From NCBI GenBank assembly GCA_910577505.1, contig CAJTLN010000002.1:186001-250000 (forward strand): 64,000 nt of DNA, read 5' to 3'. The notes beneath the pieces were generated by a model. The model was not told the DNA's origin and did not search any database. It saw nothing but the letters and a program-made list of their open reading frames with translations. Within the stretch, counting starts at the first letter, position 1. The number at the start of each line of letters is the position of its first letter. Shown in pieces: positions 1-7,743 of the stretch. The translations under genes were made by a program, and so were the position numbers. This stretch comes from an uncultured Bacilli bacterium. GTDB taxonomy: Bacteria > Bacillota_I > Bacilli_A > RF39 > UBA660.

Positions 1-3
1 GAA

Positions 4-354
4 ATGAATGAAGCTGAAATTAGTATAGCTAATAAAATTAGATATATTTTAAAACTTGTAGTTGAAGGATTTTTTAGAAATGATGGTACTCGCTTGATGT
101 GTGCTGGTATAGCTTATGGATTTGTGACTTATGATTTGTTGAAAGAGAATTATCTTGCAGCTCTTCTAATGTTTGCGTATTCTTTATTTTATACAGATAT
201 AAGAAAAGGATTTAAAACATTAAAAGAATATTTAGATTCTACAAAAAGGAAGAAATTAGAGCTTGATTTGTTGGTATACGGAGTTTTGGATTATACTAAA
301 GCAATGAAAAGTGTTGATGATGTTAAGATGTATTTAAAGAAGAAAGGAAGATAA
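4..354 (+). CDS. Hypothetical small membrane protein
   Basis: A 116-residue protein of unknown function. Two hydrophobic stretches (about residues 31-45 and 49-63) are separated by a short polar turn, suggesting a helical hairpin in the membrane, followed by a lysine-rich cytoplasmic tail. Only three bases precede the first ATG in this window, so no ribosome site can be seen and the reading frame may begin further upstream. It ends three bases before the next gene, so the two are probably cotranscribed. I recognise no family. Confidence 0.6.
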   Translation: MNEAEISIANKIRYILKLVVEGFFRNDGTRLMCAGIAYGFVTYDLLKENYLAALLMFAYSLFYTDIRKGFKTLKEYLDSTKRKKLELDLLVYGVLDYTKAMKSVDDVKMYLKKKGR

Positions 355-356
355 GA

Positions 357-998
357 ATGGAAAAAATAGATGTAAGTATTGATGTTTTAGGAAAAAAGGG
401 AGATATTCATTATACAAGTGGAACTTTATATACTAATAGTCCTAAATATTTTATGAAATATTATTTATGTAATGAAGTAGAAGAATGTGGAATAGTTCTT
501 AGTGGGGAAGCAATAGCAAGATTTACTCCTCAAGAAATTAATACACAAACAAATAAAGAAGTTAAAAAGCCAGAAGATAAAAATGTTATTATGCCAACTG
601 CTAAAGAAGCTATTGATAAATATAAAACAGCTTTAAAGGTTATTGATGTGGAAGAAATGGATAGAATTCATACATCTAGAGAAATATGGAAATGGATTAA
701 AGAAGATATAGTTGATTTTGATAAAAGTAATGTTGCTATATTTGGCCTTCTTTGGTTGTTTTCTGATAAGAGTGTAGGATATACAGCATGGCTTGCTACT
801 TTATGTTTATTATGTAATTTAAATTTGTATGAGGTAGTTAGAATGGTTAGAGCTATTTTTATAAAAGGATATAAAAAGGAATGTCTTGAAACAGAAGCGT
901 GGCAGATGGGACTTAGTGAGTTAATTTATAATCCTGTTAAAAAAGATGATTTGAAGTTATATTTAAAAGTTAAAGATGGAAATTTTAGATTTAAATAA
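357..998 (+). CDS. Hypothetical protein
   Basis: A 213-residue protein of unknown function. The start follows the previous stop by two bases and has an AAGGAAG ribosome site inside the end of that gene, so translation is probably coupled. The N-terminal half is mixed alpha/beta and polar; a hydrophobic stretch lies at about residues 128-160 and the C-terminus is lysine-rich. There is no signal peptide. No terminator is evident before the T-box promoter that follows. I recognise no family. Confidence 0.65.
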   Translation: MEKIDVSIDVLGKKGDIHYTSGTLYTNSPKYFMKYYLCNEVEECGIVLSGEAIARFTPQEINTQTNKEVKKPEDKNVIMPTAKEAIDKYKTALKVIDVEEMDRIHTSREIWKWIKEDIVDFDKSNVAIFGLLWLFSDKSVGYTAWLATLCLLCNLNLYEVVRMVRAIFIKGYKKECLETEAWQMGLSELIYNPVKKDDLKLYLKVKDGNFRFK

Positions 999-1005
999 GA
1001 AAAAC

Positions 1006-1034
1006 TTTACATATTAAAAAATATATCTTATAAT
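1006..1034 (+). promoter_or_regulatory. Promoter of the alanine T-box operon
   Basis: TTTACA (1006-1011), a 17-base spacer and TATAAT (1029-1034) form a near-consensus housekeeping promoter about 25 bases ahead of the T-box leader. Confidence 0.7.
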
Positions 1035-1060
1035 CTATTTAGTTTTGTTAATTAATCAAT

Positions 1061-1238
1061 GACGAAGACAAAGTATTTTGTAGTCATTAGAGAGACTTAG
1101 TGGTTGGTGGAAACTAAGATGATGAAAAAAGAAATAGCTACCTTCTGAGATTAATCGGGTTAAACCGTTATATGCAATTAAGTAAAATAAAGGATGGTAC
1201 CGCATTATTTGCTCCTTGGCAAGTAATGTGGTTTTTTA
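1061..1238 (+). promoter_or_regulatory. T-box leader, alanine specifier
   Basis: A T-box riboswitch that senses uncharged tRNA-Ala. The T-box core TGGTACCGC lies at 1195-1203. Its flanking AAGG pairs with a downstream CCTT to form the antiterminator. The competing terminator pairs 1200-1212 with 1219-1231 and is followed by six T. In Stem I the specifier codon is GCT at 1137-1139, matching Ala and the alaS gene downstream. Unusually, a kinase-like gene lies between the leader and alaS. Confidence 0.9.
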
Positions 1239-1256
1239 ATTAAGAGGAGATGAAAT

Positions 1257-1772
1257 ATGAGAGTATTTTTAATAGCTGGGAAAGCTGGAAGTGGTAAGAA
1301 TGAAGTAGCTAATTTGATAAAAAAGAATTTATCTAATACAGTTATAACTAGTCTTAGTAAATATATTAAATTGTTTGCTTTAGAGTTAACTGATTGGGAT
1401 GGTAGAGATTTTAATAAGCCTCGAGCCTTTTTGCAAAATATGGGTGATACTTTAAGAGCTATAGATGAGGATTTCTTAGTTAAAAGAATGAAAGAAGATT
1501 TTACTGTTTATAAAAAATTAGCAATGGAAAATGTTGTTGTAGATTTGCGATTACGTCATGAAATAGAATATTTTAAAAAAATAGAAGAAATAGAAGTAAT
1601 AACAATTTATGTTGCCGCTTCATCTAGTTCAAGAGAACTAAGCGATGATGAAAAAAATCATCTAACAGAAATTGATTTAGATACATATAATCAATATGAT
1701 TATATAATAGAAAATCATTTTGATAAAAGATTAGAAGAGGACGTAAAAAGAATTTTGGAAGGAAGATGTTAA
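1257..1772 (+). CDS. P-loop kinase, dNMP-kinase-like
   Basis: A 171-residue P-loop protein. The Walker A loop is GKAGSGKN at residues 8-15, with Asn where Ser or Thr is usual. The loop and overall length resemble the deoxynucleoside monophosphate kinase group seen in phages (T4 gene 1 type) and, more distantly, CoaE and adenylate kinases. The family role would be phosphorylation of dNMPs to dNDPs in the cytoplasm, but the substrate is inferred. The start has a strong GAGGAGAT site. It is the first gene behind the alanine T-box and abuts alaS with no gap, so its expression should follow Ala-tRNA charging, which is unexpected for a nucleotide kinase. Confidence 0.65.
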   Translation: MRVFLIAGKAGSGKNEVANLIKKNLSNTVITSLSKYIKLFALELTDWDGRDFNKPRAFLQNMGDTLRAIDEDFLVKRMKEDFTVYKKLAMENVVVDLRLRHEIEYFKKIEEIEVITIYVAASSSSRELSDDEKNHLTEIDLDTYNQYDYIIENHFDKRLEEDVKRILEGRC

Positions 1773-3521
1773 ATGAATTTAAAAGATATATATATAAATT
1801 TTTTTGTAAGTAAAGGACATAAGCAAATACCTAGTGCACCTGTAGTACCAGAAAATGATCCATCAGTATTATTTAATACAGCTGGAATGCAACCATTAAT
1901 CCCTTATTTAATGGGACAAACTCATCCATATGGGACAAGACTATGTGATTATCAAAAGTGTATTAGGACTAATGACTTGGAAGAAGTTGGTGATGTTACT
2001 CATCATACGTTCTTTGAAATGTTAGGCAATTGGAGTTTAGGAGATTATTTTAAAGATGAAAGTATTGAATGGAGTTTCGAATTATTGACTAAACATATAA
2101 ATATTCCAGTTGAAAGATTAGCTGTTACTGTTTTTGCTGGTAATGATGTAATTCCATTTGATGAAGTTAGTTATAATAAATGGCTTAATTTAGGAATCAA
2201 TGAGAAGAGAATTGCTAGAACTGTTGAAGATAATTTTTGGATAGCTGGAGAAACTGGACCTTGCGGACCTGATACAGAAATATTTTATTGGAGAAGTAAA
2301 GATGATATTCCTGAAAGCTTTGATCCAGAAGATAGTAGATGGGTAGAAATTTGGAATAATGTTTTTATGCAATATCATAAAGACAGTGAAGGTGTTGTAA
2401 CTGAATTACCTAAGAAGAATGTTGATACAGGTATGGGAGTAGAACGAACTACTGCTATACTTGAAGGAGTTAATGATAATTATTTATCTAGTATTTGGAA
2501 AGATGTTATTGAATTAATTTCTGAAATATCAGGATTAAGTTATGAAGGCAATGAAAGAAGTATGAGAATTATTGCTGATCATTTAAGAACTGCTGTATTT
2601 ATAGCTGCTGATCCAGCTGGAATTAAACCTAGTAATACAGATCAAGGTTATATATTAAGAAGATTAATTAGAAGAGCTATAAGGCATGCTAAGACTTTAA
2701 ATATTGATGTTAATAGTGATTGGGAAGAAAAAATTGCTTCATTAATTTTAGATAAATATCAAGATTACTATAAAGAATTAGTGGATAATCGTGAAGTAGT
2801 ATTAGAAGTATTAAGAAATGAAAAAAATAAATTTAGTAAAACATTAGAAAAAGGTTTAAGAGAATTTGAAAAAGTTACTCGTGAAGGTAAAGATATAGAT
2901 GGTGAAACGGCTTTCCATTTATTTGATACTTATGGATTTCCTTTAGAATTAACTGTTGAGTTAGCTAGTGAAAGAAATTTAAAAGTTGATGAAGAAGGAT
3001 TTGCTATTAAATTTAAGGAACATCAAGAAAAATCAAGAACTGCTTCTGCTGGTAAATTTAAAGGTGGTTTAGCAGGTAATAGTGAAGTTGAAACTAAGTA
3101 TCATACTGCTACACATTTACTTAATGCAGCGCTAAAAGTAGTAGTTGGTCCAGATGTACATCAAAAAGGTTCTAATATCACTGATGAACGTATGAGATTT
3201 GACTTTAGCTGTGATCATAAATTGACTGATGAAGAAAAGATGAAAGCTGAAGAATTAGTTAATGAATGGATTAATGAAGGATTAGATGTCGTAGTAGAAG
3301 AAATGCCAAAAGAAAAAGCAATAAGTACAGGTGCTGAATGTATGTTTATTGAAAAATATCCTGATATTGTTACTGTTTATTCAATTGGTAATGTGTCTAA
3401 AGAATTATGTGGCGGACCACATGTTAAAAATACTAGTGAACTTGGACATTTTAGAATCAAAAAAGAAGAAGCTAGTTCTGCTGGTGTTAGAAGAATTAAA
3501 GCAGTATTAGAAGATAAATAG
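1773..3521 (+). CDS. alaS: Alanyl-tRNA synthetase, short form
   Basis: Charges tRNA-Ala in the cytoplasm. The class II catalytic core and tRNA-recognition domain occupy about residues 1-420. The editing domain follows with zinc/editing residues H444, H448, C546 and H550, in the HTATH and CGGPH motifs. The 102-residue spacing from first His to Cys equals that in E. coli (H564 to C666). The protein is only 582 residues against about 875 usually. Roughly 120 residues before the editing motifs (the beta-barrel part of the editing module) are missing, and the protein stops just after the editing domain, so the DHHA1/C-Ala domain is absent. The frame is intact and ends in a clean stop plus terminator, so this looks like a natural short form. 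Confidence 0.95.
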   Translation: MNLKDIYINFFVSKGHKQIPSAPVVPENDPSVLFNTAGMQPLIPYLMGQTHPYGTRLCDYQKCIRTNDLEEVGDVTHHTFFEMLGNWSLGDYFKDESIEWSFELLTKHINIPVERLAVTVFAGNDVIPFDEVSYNKWLNLGINEKRIARTVEDNFWIAGETGPCGPDTEIFYWRSKDDIPESFDPEDSRWVEIWNNVFMQYHKDSEGVVTELPKKNVDTGMGVERTTAILEGVNDNYLSSIWKDVIELISEISGLSYEGNERSMRIIADHLRTAVFIAADPAGIKPSNTDQGYILRRLIRRAIRHAKTLNIDVNSDWEEKIASLILDKYQDYYKELVDNREVVLEVLRNEKNKFSKTLEKGLREFEKVTREGKDIDGETAFHLFDTYGFPLELTVELASERNLKVDEEGFAIKFKEHQEKSRTASAGKFKGGLAGNSEVETKYHTATHLLNAALKVVVGPDVHQKGSNITDERMRFDFSCDHKLTDEEKMKAEELVNEWINEGLDVVVEEMPKEKAISTGAECMFIEKYPDIVTVYSIGNVSKELCGGPHVKNTSELGHFRIKKEEASSAGVRRIKAVLEDK

Positions 3522-3536
3522 TTAAATTGAGGATAG

Positions 3537-3568
3537 AAAAGGGACATTATAAAAATATGTCTCTTTTT
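3537..3568 (+). terminator. Terminator after alaS
   Basis: The arm AAAAGGGACAT pairs with ATGTCTCTTTT across a nine-base loop, followed by further T residues. Confidence 0.85.
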
Positions 3569-3576
3569 AAATATTG

Positions 3577-3585
3577 TGTTATAAT
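3577..3585 (+). promoter_or_regulatory. Extended -10 promoter for lipoprotein gene
   Basis: TGT-TATAAT directly follows the alaS terminator. The leader to the next start codon is long, about 90 bases. Confidence 0.55.
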
Positions 3586-3680
3586 AGGTAAACAAAACGA
3601 TGTGGTGGTAAGTTGGGGTAAGAATTTCAAATAATTAAGTTTAATATATATTAAAAAAGACAAACTAGAAGGAGTTATTT

Positions 3681-4184
3681 ATGGAAAAGAAAAAAGTAGT
3701 TAGTTTAGGGCTTGCAGGGATGATTTCTATGGGTTTATTAGCAGGATGCGGAGCAAAAGATGTTCAAGCAGAAGTTAGTATGGAACCAAAAGTTCAAGAA
3801 AACGTGAGAGAAATTATTGAAGCAGATGCGCATTATTTTGAGCAATTTTATGAAATTTCAGAGGCGAAAACTTTTGAACCTGGAGAACATGTTATTTTTA
3901 TTAGGTACAACTATGTGGGTACAGCAGAGAACTTTACTAGTGGACGTGTAGACGTTCCAAAGGGGTATGAAATACTTAATATTGAAAATTATACTGAAAG
4001 AGATGGATATGGTTCACAAACAAGTGGGGTAGATGTTTGGTATATAAATACAGAACCAGTTCTTGTTGACCCAGTTTTTAAAAATGAAATAAGAATTGAT
4101 TATAGTAAAAATGGTTATTATGATTATAGTATGCCTGGACAAGTAATTGAAAAAGAACAAGAAGATATTAAGTTAACTAAATAA
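3681..4184 (+). CDS. Hypothetical lipoprotein
   Basis: A 167-residue predicted lipoprotein. A lysine-rich N-terminus and hydrophobic helix lead to a lipobox LLAGC with the lipidated cysteine at residue 23. The mature domain, about 145 residues, is beta-rich and acidic and would sit on the outer face of the membrane. The start has an AAGGAG site. The gene stands alone between two terminators. Its codons look slightly less AT-biased than the neighbours, which may hint at a separate history. I recognise no family. Confidence 0.75.
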   Translation: MEKKKVVSLGLAGMISMGLLAGCGAKDVQAEVSMEPKVQENVREIIEADAHYFEQFYEISEAKTFEPGEHVIFIRYNYVGTAENFTSGRVDVPKGYEILNIENYTERDGYGSQTSGVDVWYINTEPVLVDPVFKNEIRIDYSKNGYYDYSMPGQVIEKEQEDIKLTK

Positions 4185-4198
4185 TAAATTTATGAATT

Positions 4199-4223
4199 AG
4201 TACTTTTAATGAGTACTTTTTTT
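4199..4223 (+). terminator. Weak terminator after lipoprotein gene
   Basis: AGTACT at 4199-4204 pairs with AGTACT at 4212-4217, followed by seven T. The stem is only six pairs. Confidence 0.5.
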
Positions 4224-4224
4224 A

Positions 4225-4232
4225 TGTATAAT
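4225..4232 (+). promoter_or_regulatory. Promoter (-10) for HD gene
   Basis: TG directly followed by TATAAT, 33 bases ahead of the start codon and just after the terminator T-run. Confidence 0.45.
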
Positions 4233-4265
4233 AAAGAAACTGACGTTTTATAAAGGGGTGATAAA

Positions 4266-5723
4266 ATGAAGTTTTCTTTGTATCGTAGAATGAGTGTTAT
4301 TGAAGGAGAAAAAGCTATTGCAATGAATGGGTTTGAAAAACCAGATAATGTTATTTATTTACCAAGGAAGTGGTTTTCGACTTCAATATTAAAAACACAT
4401 TACTTTAAAAGTCCATTTTATAATGGTAAAACTATGATGGTAAAAGTTGATATTAATGAAGATTATTATAGAAGGATATTTAAAGAAGGAGAATTTTTAA
4501 AAAAAGAACCAAATGGATTTTATGGTTATGATGAATCAAAAAAAAATATTTTGTATGCTAAATCACATAAAACTTTAGATAATTTCTTTAATATAGGTAT
4601 TTTAGACTTAGAAACATTTAATAGGCAGTTTGATTCGATTGATGTAATTGATGAGGCAGTATATAATGAATATTTAGAAATGATTACTTTAGGTGGGAGT
4701 TTAAGTGATTTTATTTCTCCTGTTAGGGTTGATAATTGTTTGGATTTTTATTTTCAAACAGGTACTGATGTATCAACTTTGTGCTATAAGTATCAAACTC
4801 TGATGCCTGAGGGGATAGATCCAATTATTAAGCAAATTCATTTTGATAAAGATTTAAATAGACTAAGAAGAAATAATTTAGATAAATTTCCTGTTACTTT
4901 ATTGATTAGGTTTAAAAAGGAATTTATGAAATATGCAAAATTTAATGAATTTTCATTTTCATTCGATGCGAATGAAATTGTTAAGTTTGCTCATTTGGTT
5001 GATAGTGTAAGTGTTGTTGGATTAGAAAAATCAAAAAATAGTGGTAAATCATTTATTCAGATTACAGGGGATAATATGTATATCAAACATGAAAAATGTG
5101 GAGAGCCACAGTATAATAGACTTTCATTTGCCAATTTTGAAGAAGTGACATTTTTGCTATTTAAAAAAGATTTTAAATTAGAGGATTTATTTATTTTTAT
5201 GCCTTCTTTAAAAGATGTTTGCGATATTAATCAAGTAGATCCTAGACATATCGATAATTTAAAAACACATATTGAAAAATGCATTAAAATGAGTAATTTA
5301 GTAATTAATTACTTTAAAAATCAAGGAGTTGAATTAGATACTGAGGTACTTGTTTATTTAAAGTGGGTGCTATTATTTCATGATTTAGGTAAGCCTTATT
5401 GTGAATGCTTGAATATTACAACAAGATATTCACAATTTGGAGATAAAGGTAGATATAGAGATATAGTTATTAATCAAGTATTGGATTCAGATATTTCTTT
5501 TGTTATTAAAGAAATAAATAAGCTATTTGTTTCTTCTTCTTTATGTCAAAGTAAAAAAATAAAAAATATAATTAAACCAATGTTAGAAGAAATAGAAGAG
5601 TATTATCATGTTGATCAAAATGGGGCTTTTAACATTTTAAATAAATATTTAAAAGTAGCTTTTTTTGCAAAGGTTACTCATTCTGCAACATTAAAAACAA
5701 GAGCATTTTGTGCTAATTATTAA
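4266..5723 (+). CDS. HD-domain protein of unknown role
   Basis: A 485-residue protein. About residues 330-380 look like part of an HD domain, with H335 and the FHDLGKP motif (H372, D373). Outside this, the 300-residue N-terminal region matches nothing I recognise. HD domains usually bind two metals and hydrolyse phosphomonoesters or cyclic nucleotides. Here the C-terminal metal ligands are not obvious, so activity is uncertain. The start has GGGGTGAT. A second, smaller HD gene follows 36 bases later and is probably cotranscribed. There is no signal peptide or membrane helix, so a cytoplasmic location is expected. Confidence 0.65.
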   Translation: MKFSLYRRMSVIEGEKAIAMNGFEKPDNVIYLPRKWFSTSILKTHYFKSPFYNGKTMMVKVDINEDYYRRIFKEGEFLKKEPNGFYGYDESKKNILYAKSHKTLDNFFNIGILDLETFNRQFDSIDVIDEAVYNEYLEMITLGGSLSDFISPVRVDNCLDFYFQTGTDVSTLCYKYQTLMPEGIDPIIKQIHFDKDLNRLRRNNLDKFPVTLLIRFKKEFMKYAKFNEFSFSFDANEIVKFAHLVDSVSVVGLEKSKNSGKSFIQITGDNMYIKHEKCGEPQYNRLSFANFEEVTFLLFKKDFKLEDLFIFMPSLKDVCDINQVDPRHIDNLKTHIEKCIKMSNLVINYFKNQGVELDTEVLVYLKWVLLFHDLGKPYCECLNITTRYSQFGDKGRYRDIVINQVLDSDISFVIKEINKLFVSSSLCQSKKIKNIIKPMLEEIEEYYHVDQNGAFNILNKYLKVAFFAKVTHSATLKTRAFCANY

Positions 5724-5759
5724 GATGATTTATTATTCTTTGATAGGATTAATGATTTA

Positions 5760-6581
5760 ATGTTATTTTTAGGTAATTATGATTATACATTTGACTATGA
5801 AACTTATTATAGTGATATTATGAGGGCTTATGAAGAAATAGTTGAAAATTATTATGTTTCTAAAAAACAGACAACTTTAGAATATGTTAGAGGAATGCTT
5901 AAGAGCGATTATAAGGATTTAGAATCTGTATATGCTGCAAAGATTAATCATCCTCATAAGATAGATGATGAAGAGCAATATAATTATGATGATTTAATAT
6001 GCGCTTATTTTATGGAAGACAATGAATTATTAAATAGATATTTTTCTGATTTAGTAGTTGATAATGATAAACATGGTCAAATACATAGTGAAAGAGTTGG
6101 GGTGTTTTCTTATTTATTAGGTAAATTAAATGGATTAAGTGATGAAGATATAGAAATATTATTGCTAGCTAGTAAGTATCATGATATAGGAAGAAAAGTT
6201 AAAGACGATAATATGCATTCGGTAGAAAGTGTTAGATTACTTAGAAAAGATTTGGTATTACAAGATAGCCCGATTCGAGATTATGTCTATTTCTTGGTTG
6301 AAGCACATGGATTTAAAGATAATTTTGATGAGGATATAATGTGTAAATATCAAATAGATAAAAATAGAGCTGCTTTTTTACTTAGTTTATTTAAGGATGC
6401 TGATGCATTAGATCGTGTTCGATATGATGTAATTAGAAACCATGGAAGTATATTAAATGTTAAATATTTGAGAAATAGCCATAGTAAAAGATTGGTTAAG
6501 TTTTCTTATATGTTAAATGCTCAGTATAAACAAAATAAACATGAATTATGTGAAAGTGTAAAAAAGTTAATAAAAGGTTAA
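5760..6581 (+). CDS. HD-domain phosphohydrolase
   Basis: A 273-residue protein with a complete HD metal site: H109, H141-D142 in YHDIGRK, H183 in EAHGF, and D213/D215 in KDADALDR. This arrangement fits small cytoplasmic metal-dependent phosphohydrolases. The substrate, possibly a nucleotide or alarmone, cannot be told from sequence. The start overlaps an in-frame stop and has only a weak AGGATT site 10-15 bases upstream, suggesting coupling to the preceding HD gene. A strong terminator follows. Confidence 0.75.
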   Translation: MLFLGNYDYTFDYETYYSDIMRAYEEIVENYYVSKKQTTLEYVRGMLKSDYKDLESVYAAKINHPHKIDDEEQYNYDDLICAYFMEDNELLNRYFSDLVVDNDKHGQIHSERVGVFSYLLGKLNGLSDEDIEILLLASKYHDIGRKVKDDNMHSVESVRLLRKDLVLQDSPIRDYVYFLVEAHGFKDNFDEDIMCKYQIDKNRAAFLLSLFKDADALDRVRYDVIRNHGSILNVKYLRNSHSKRLVKFSYMLNAQYKQNKHELCESVKKLIKG

Positions 6582-6583
6582 AA

Positions 6584-6625
6584 AATAAAAAGATATTTTA
6601 TTAGTGAATATCTTTTTATTTTTAG
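6584..6625 (+). terminator. Terminator after HD operon
   Basis: AATAAAAAGATATT (6584-6597) pairs with AATATCTTTTTATT (6607-6620), followed by T-rich sequence. Confidence 0.8.
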
Positions 6626-6680
6626 TTACTTTTAGTAACAAATGTTGTATTATATATATTAGAGGGATAGAGGAGTTTAT

Positions 6681-7091
6681 ATGAAAAAAATTTTAATTAT
6701 TGGAGTAGGTATTTTTATTGCTTTATTTATAGGAATGGGTTTTTTGACTAATAAAGATACAGAAGTTTCTCATCATTTAATTGTTACTGAAGTCTTATGG
6801 AATGAGTATTCTATCAGTGAAGGTAAAACTGTTGAGATTGATTTAACAAAGGGTAATGAAATTAAAATTAACAATGATTGGAATGAAGTCTTAACTATAG
6901 AAGTTATAGAAGAAAATAAAAAATCTGTCGTAATTAAGACAAATCAAGCAATGAGTATTCAAAAAGAAAGTCAAAGTGGAATAAATTTAAAAAGTAATGA
7001 TACAGATTTTATATTAAAAAAAGGTAATTCAATTAAATTAAGTACACTAACAATGGATGCTGGTGCTGTTTACAAAATAGAGTATAAATAA
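6681..7091 (+). CDS. Hypothetical membrane-anchored protein
   Basis: A 136-residue protein with an N-terminal hydrophobic helix (about residues 4-22) acting as an anchor or uncleaved signal. The external domain of about 110 residues is predicted to be beta-rich. The start has a GAGGAG site. Two bases separate its stop from the next start, so the two form a small operon. The promoter is probably the TATTAT box near 6648. No family recognised. Confidence 0.65.
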   Translation: MKKILIIGVGIFIALFIGMGFLTNKDTEVSHHLIVTEVLWNEYSISEGKTVEIDLTKGNEIKINNDWNEVLTIEVIEENKKSVVIKTNQAMSIQKESQSGINLKSNDTDFILKKGNSIKLSTLTMDAGAVYKIEYK

Positions 7092-7093
7092 TT

Positions 7094-7570
7094 ATGAGAA
7101 TTTTATTTACCGCATTTAAAGGAAAGAATAATTCTTCTAAAATATTATTGGATAATATAGATTGCGATATAAAAAATAAACTATATTTAACGAATAGTTT
7201 TAATAAAAGTGTAGAAGAATTAATAAATAAGTTAAAAAATACTAAATATGATTTAATTATATCTTTCGGTCAATTGAAATTAAACTCTAATGTTATTAGA
7301 ATAGAAAAAAATGGAATAGGCGATAGAATATATCAAACAAATTATGATTATTCTAAATTGAAAAATGATATGATTAAAAAAGGATTTAAGGTAATTGAAT
7401 CTAATCAAACTAATTATCTTTGTAATAATATTTATTACAATGGTTTAAAATATATTGATGAAGAAAATATGGATTGTAAAATGATATTTATTCATATTCC
7501 AAAGATAAAGGTGATAAAAGAAATAGAAGAGATTGCTAATATTTTTAATGAATATGTAAAGTTAAAATAA
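7094..7570 (+). CDS. Pcp-like cysteine peptidase, short form
   Basis: A 158-residue protein resembling pyrrolidone-carboxylate peptidase (family C15), which removes N-terminal pyroglutamate. It keeps the N-terminal ILFTAF strand, the FGQ segment, and residues placed like the triad: E71 in RIEKN, C110 in LCNN and H134 in FIHIP. The Cys-to-His spacing of 24 equals that of Bacillus Pcp (C144, H168, from memory). The usual length is about 215 residues; the shortening is mainly between Glu and Cys. It lacks a signal peptide. It follows a membrane-anchored gene by two bases and has a weak ribosome site, suggesting translational coupling. Activity and substrate are inferred. Confidence 0.6.
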   Translation: MRILFTAFKGKNNSSKILLDNIDCDIKNKLYLTNSFNKSVEELINKLKNTKYDLIISFGQLKLNSNVIRIEKNGIGDRIYQTNYDYSKLKNDMIKKGFKVIESNQTNYLCNNIYYNGLKYIDEENMDCKMIFIHIPKIKVIKEIEEIANIFNEYVKLK

Positions 7571-7593
7571 CTATTTTTTAGTTATTTTTTTTT
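7565..7593 (+). terminator. Terminator after Pcp-like gene
   Basis: AAATAACT (7565-7572) pairs with AGTTATTT (7580-7587), followed by a run of T. The 150 bases that follow hold only promoter-like sequence. Confidence 0.8.
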
Positions 7594-7648
7594 GGAAAAA
7601 AATTTATTGGGAAGAAAAAAATGGGTAAAAAAGTTTTTTTAAAAAAAA

Positions 7649-7676
7649 GAAGGATTTTACTATATTAATGGAGAAT
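7649..7676 (+). promoter_or_regulatory. Possible sigma-H-type promoter
   Basis: GAAGGATTT (7649-7657), 12 bases, then GGAGAAT (7670-7676) fits the Bacillus sigma-H pattern RNAGGAWWW-N11/12-RNNGAAT. It lies about 65 bases ahead of the adhesin gene. No good housekeeping -10 box is obvious in the gap. The assignment is inference. Confidence 0.35.
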
Positions 7677-7743
7677 ATATAGGGTGAGAGGTGAAAATAT
7701 ATGAAGTGAAATTTGATATTTTAAAAATAAGAAAGGAGAAACT

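Noticed and set aside
2190..2378. Minus-strand frame inside alaS, and similar short antisense frames elsewhere.
   Set aside because: They mirror strongly conserved coding sequence, lack ribosome sites and promoters, and have unnatural composition.
3681..4184. Considered as a recently transferred gene because its codons look less AT-biased.
   Set aside because: The difference is slight by eye and no mobile element adjoins; a codon-usage test would be needed.
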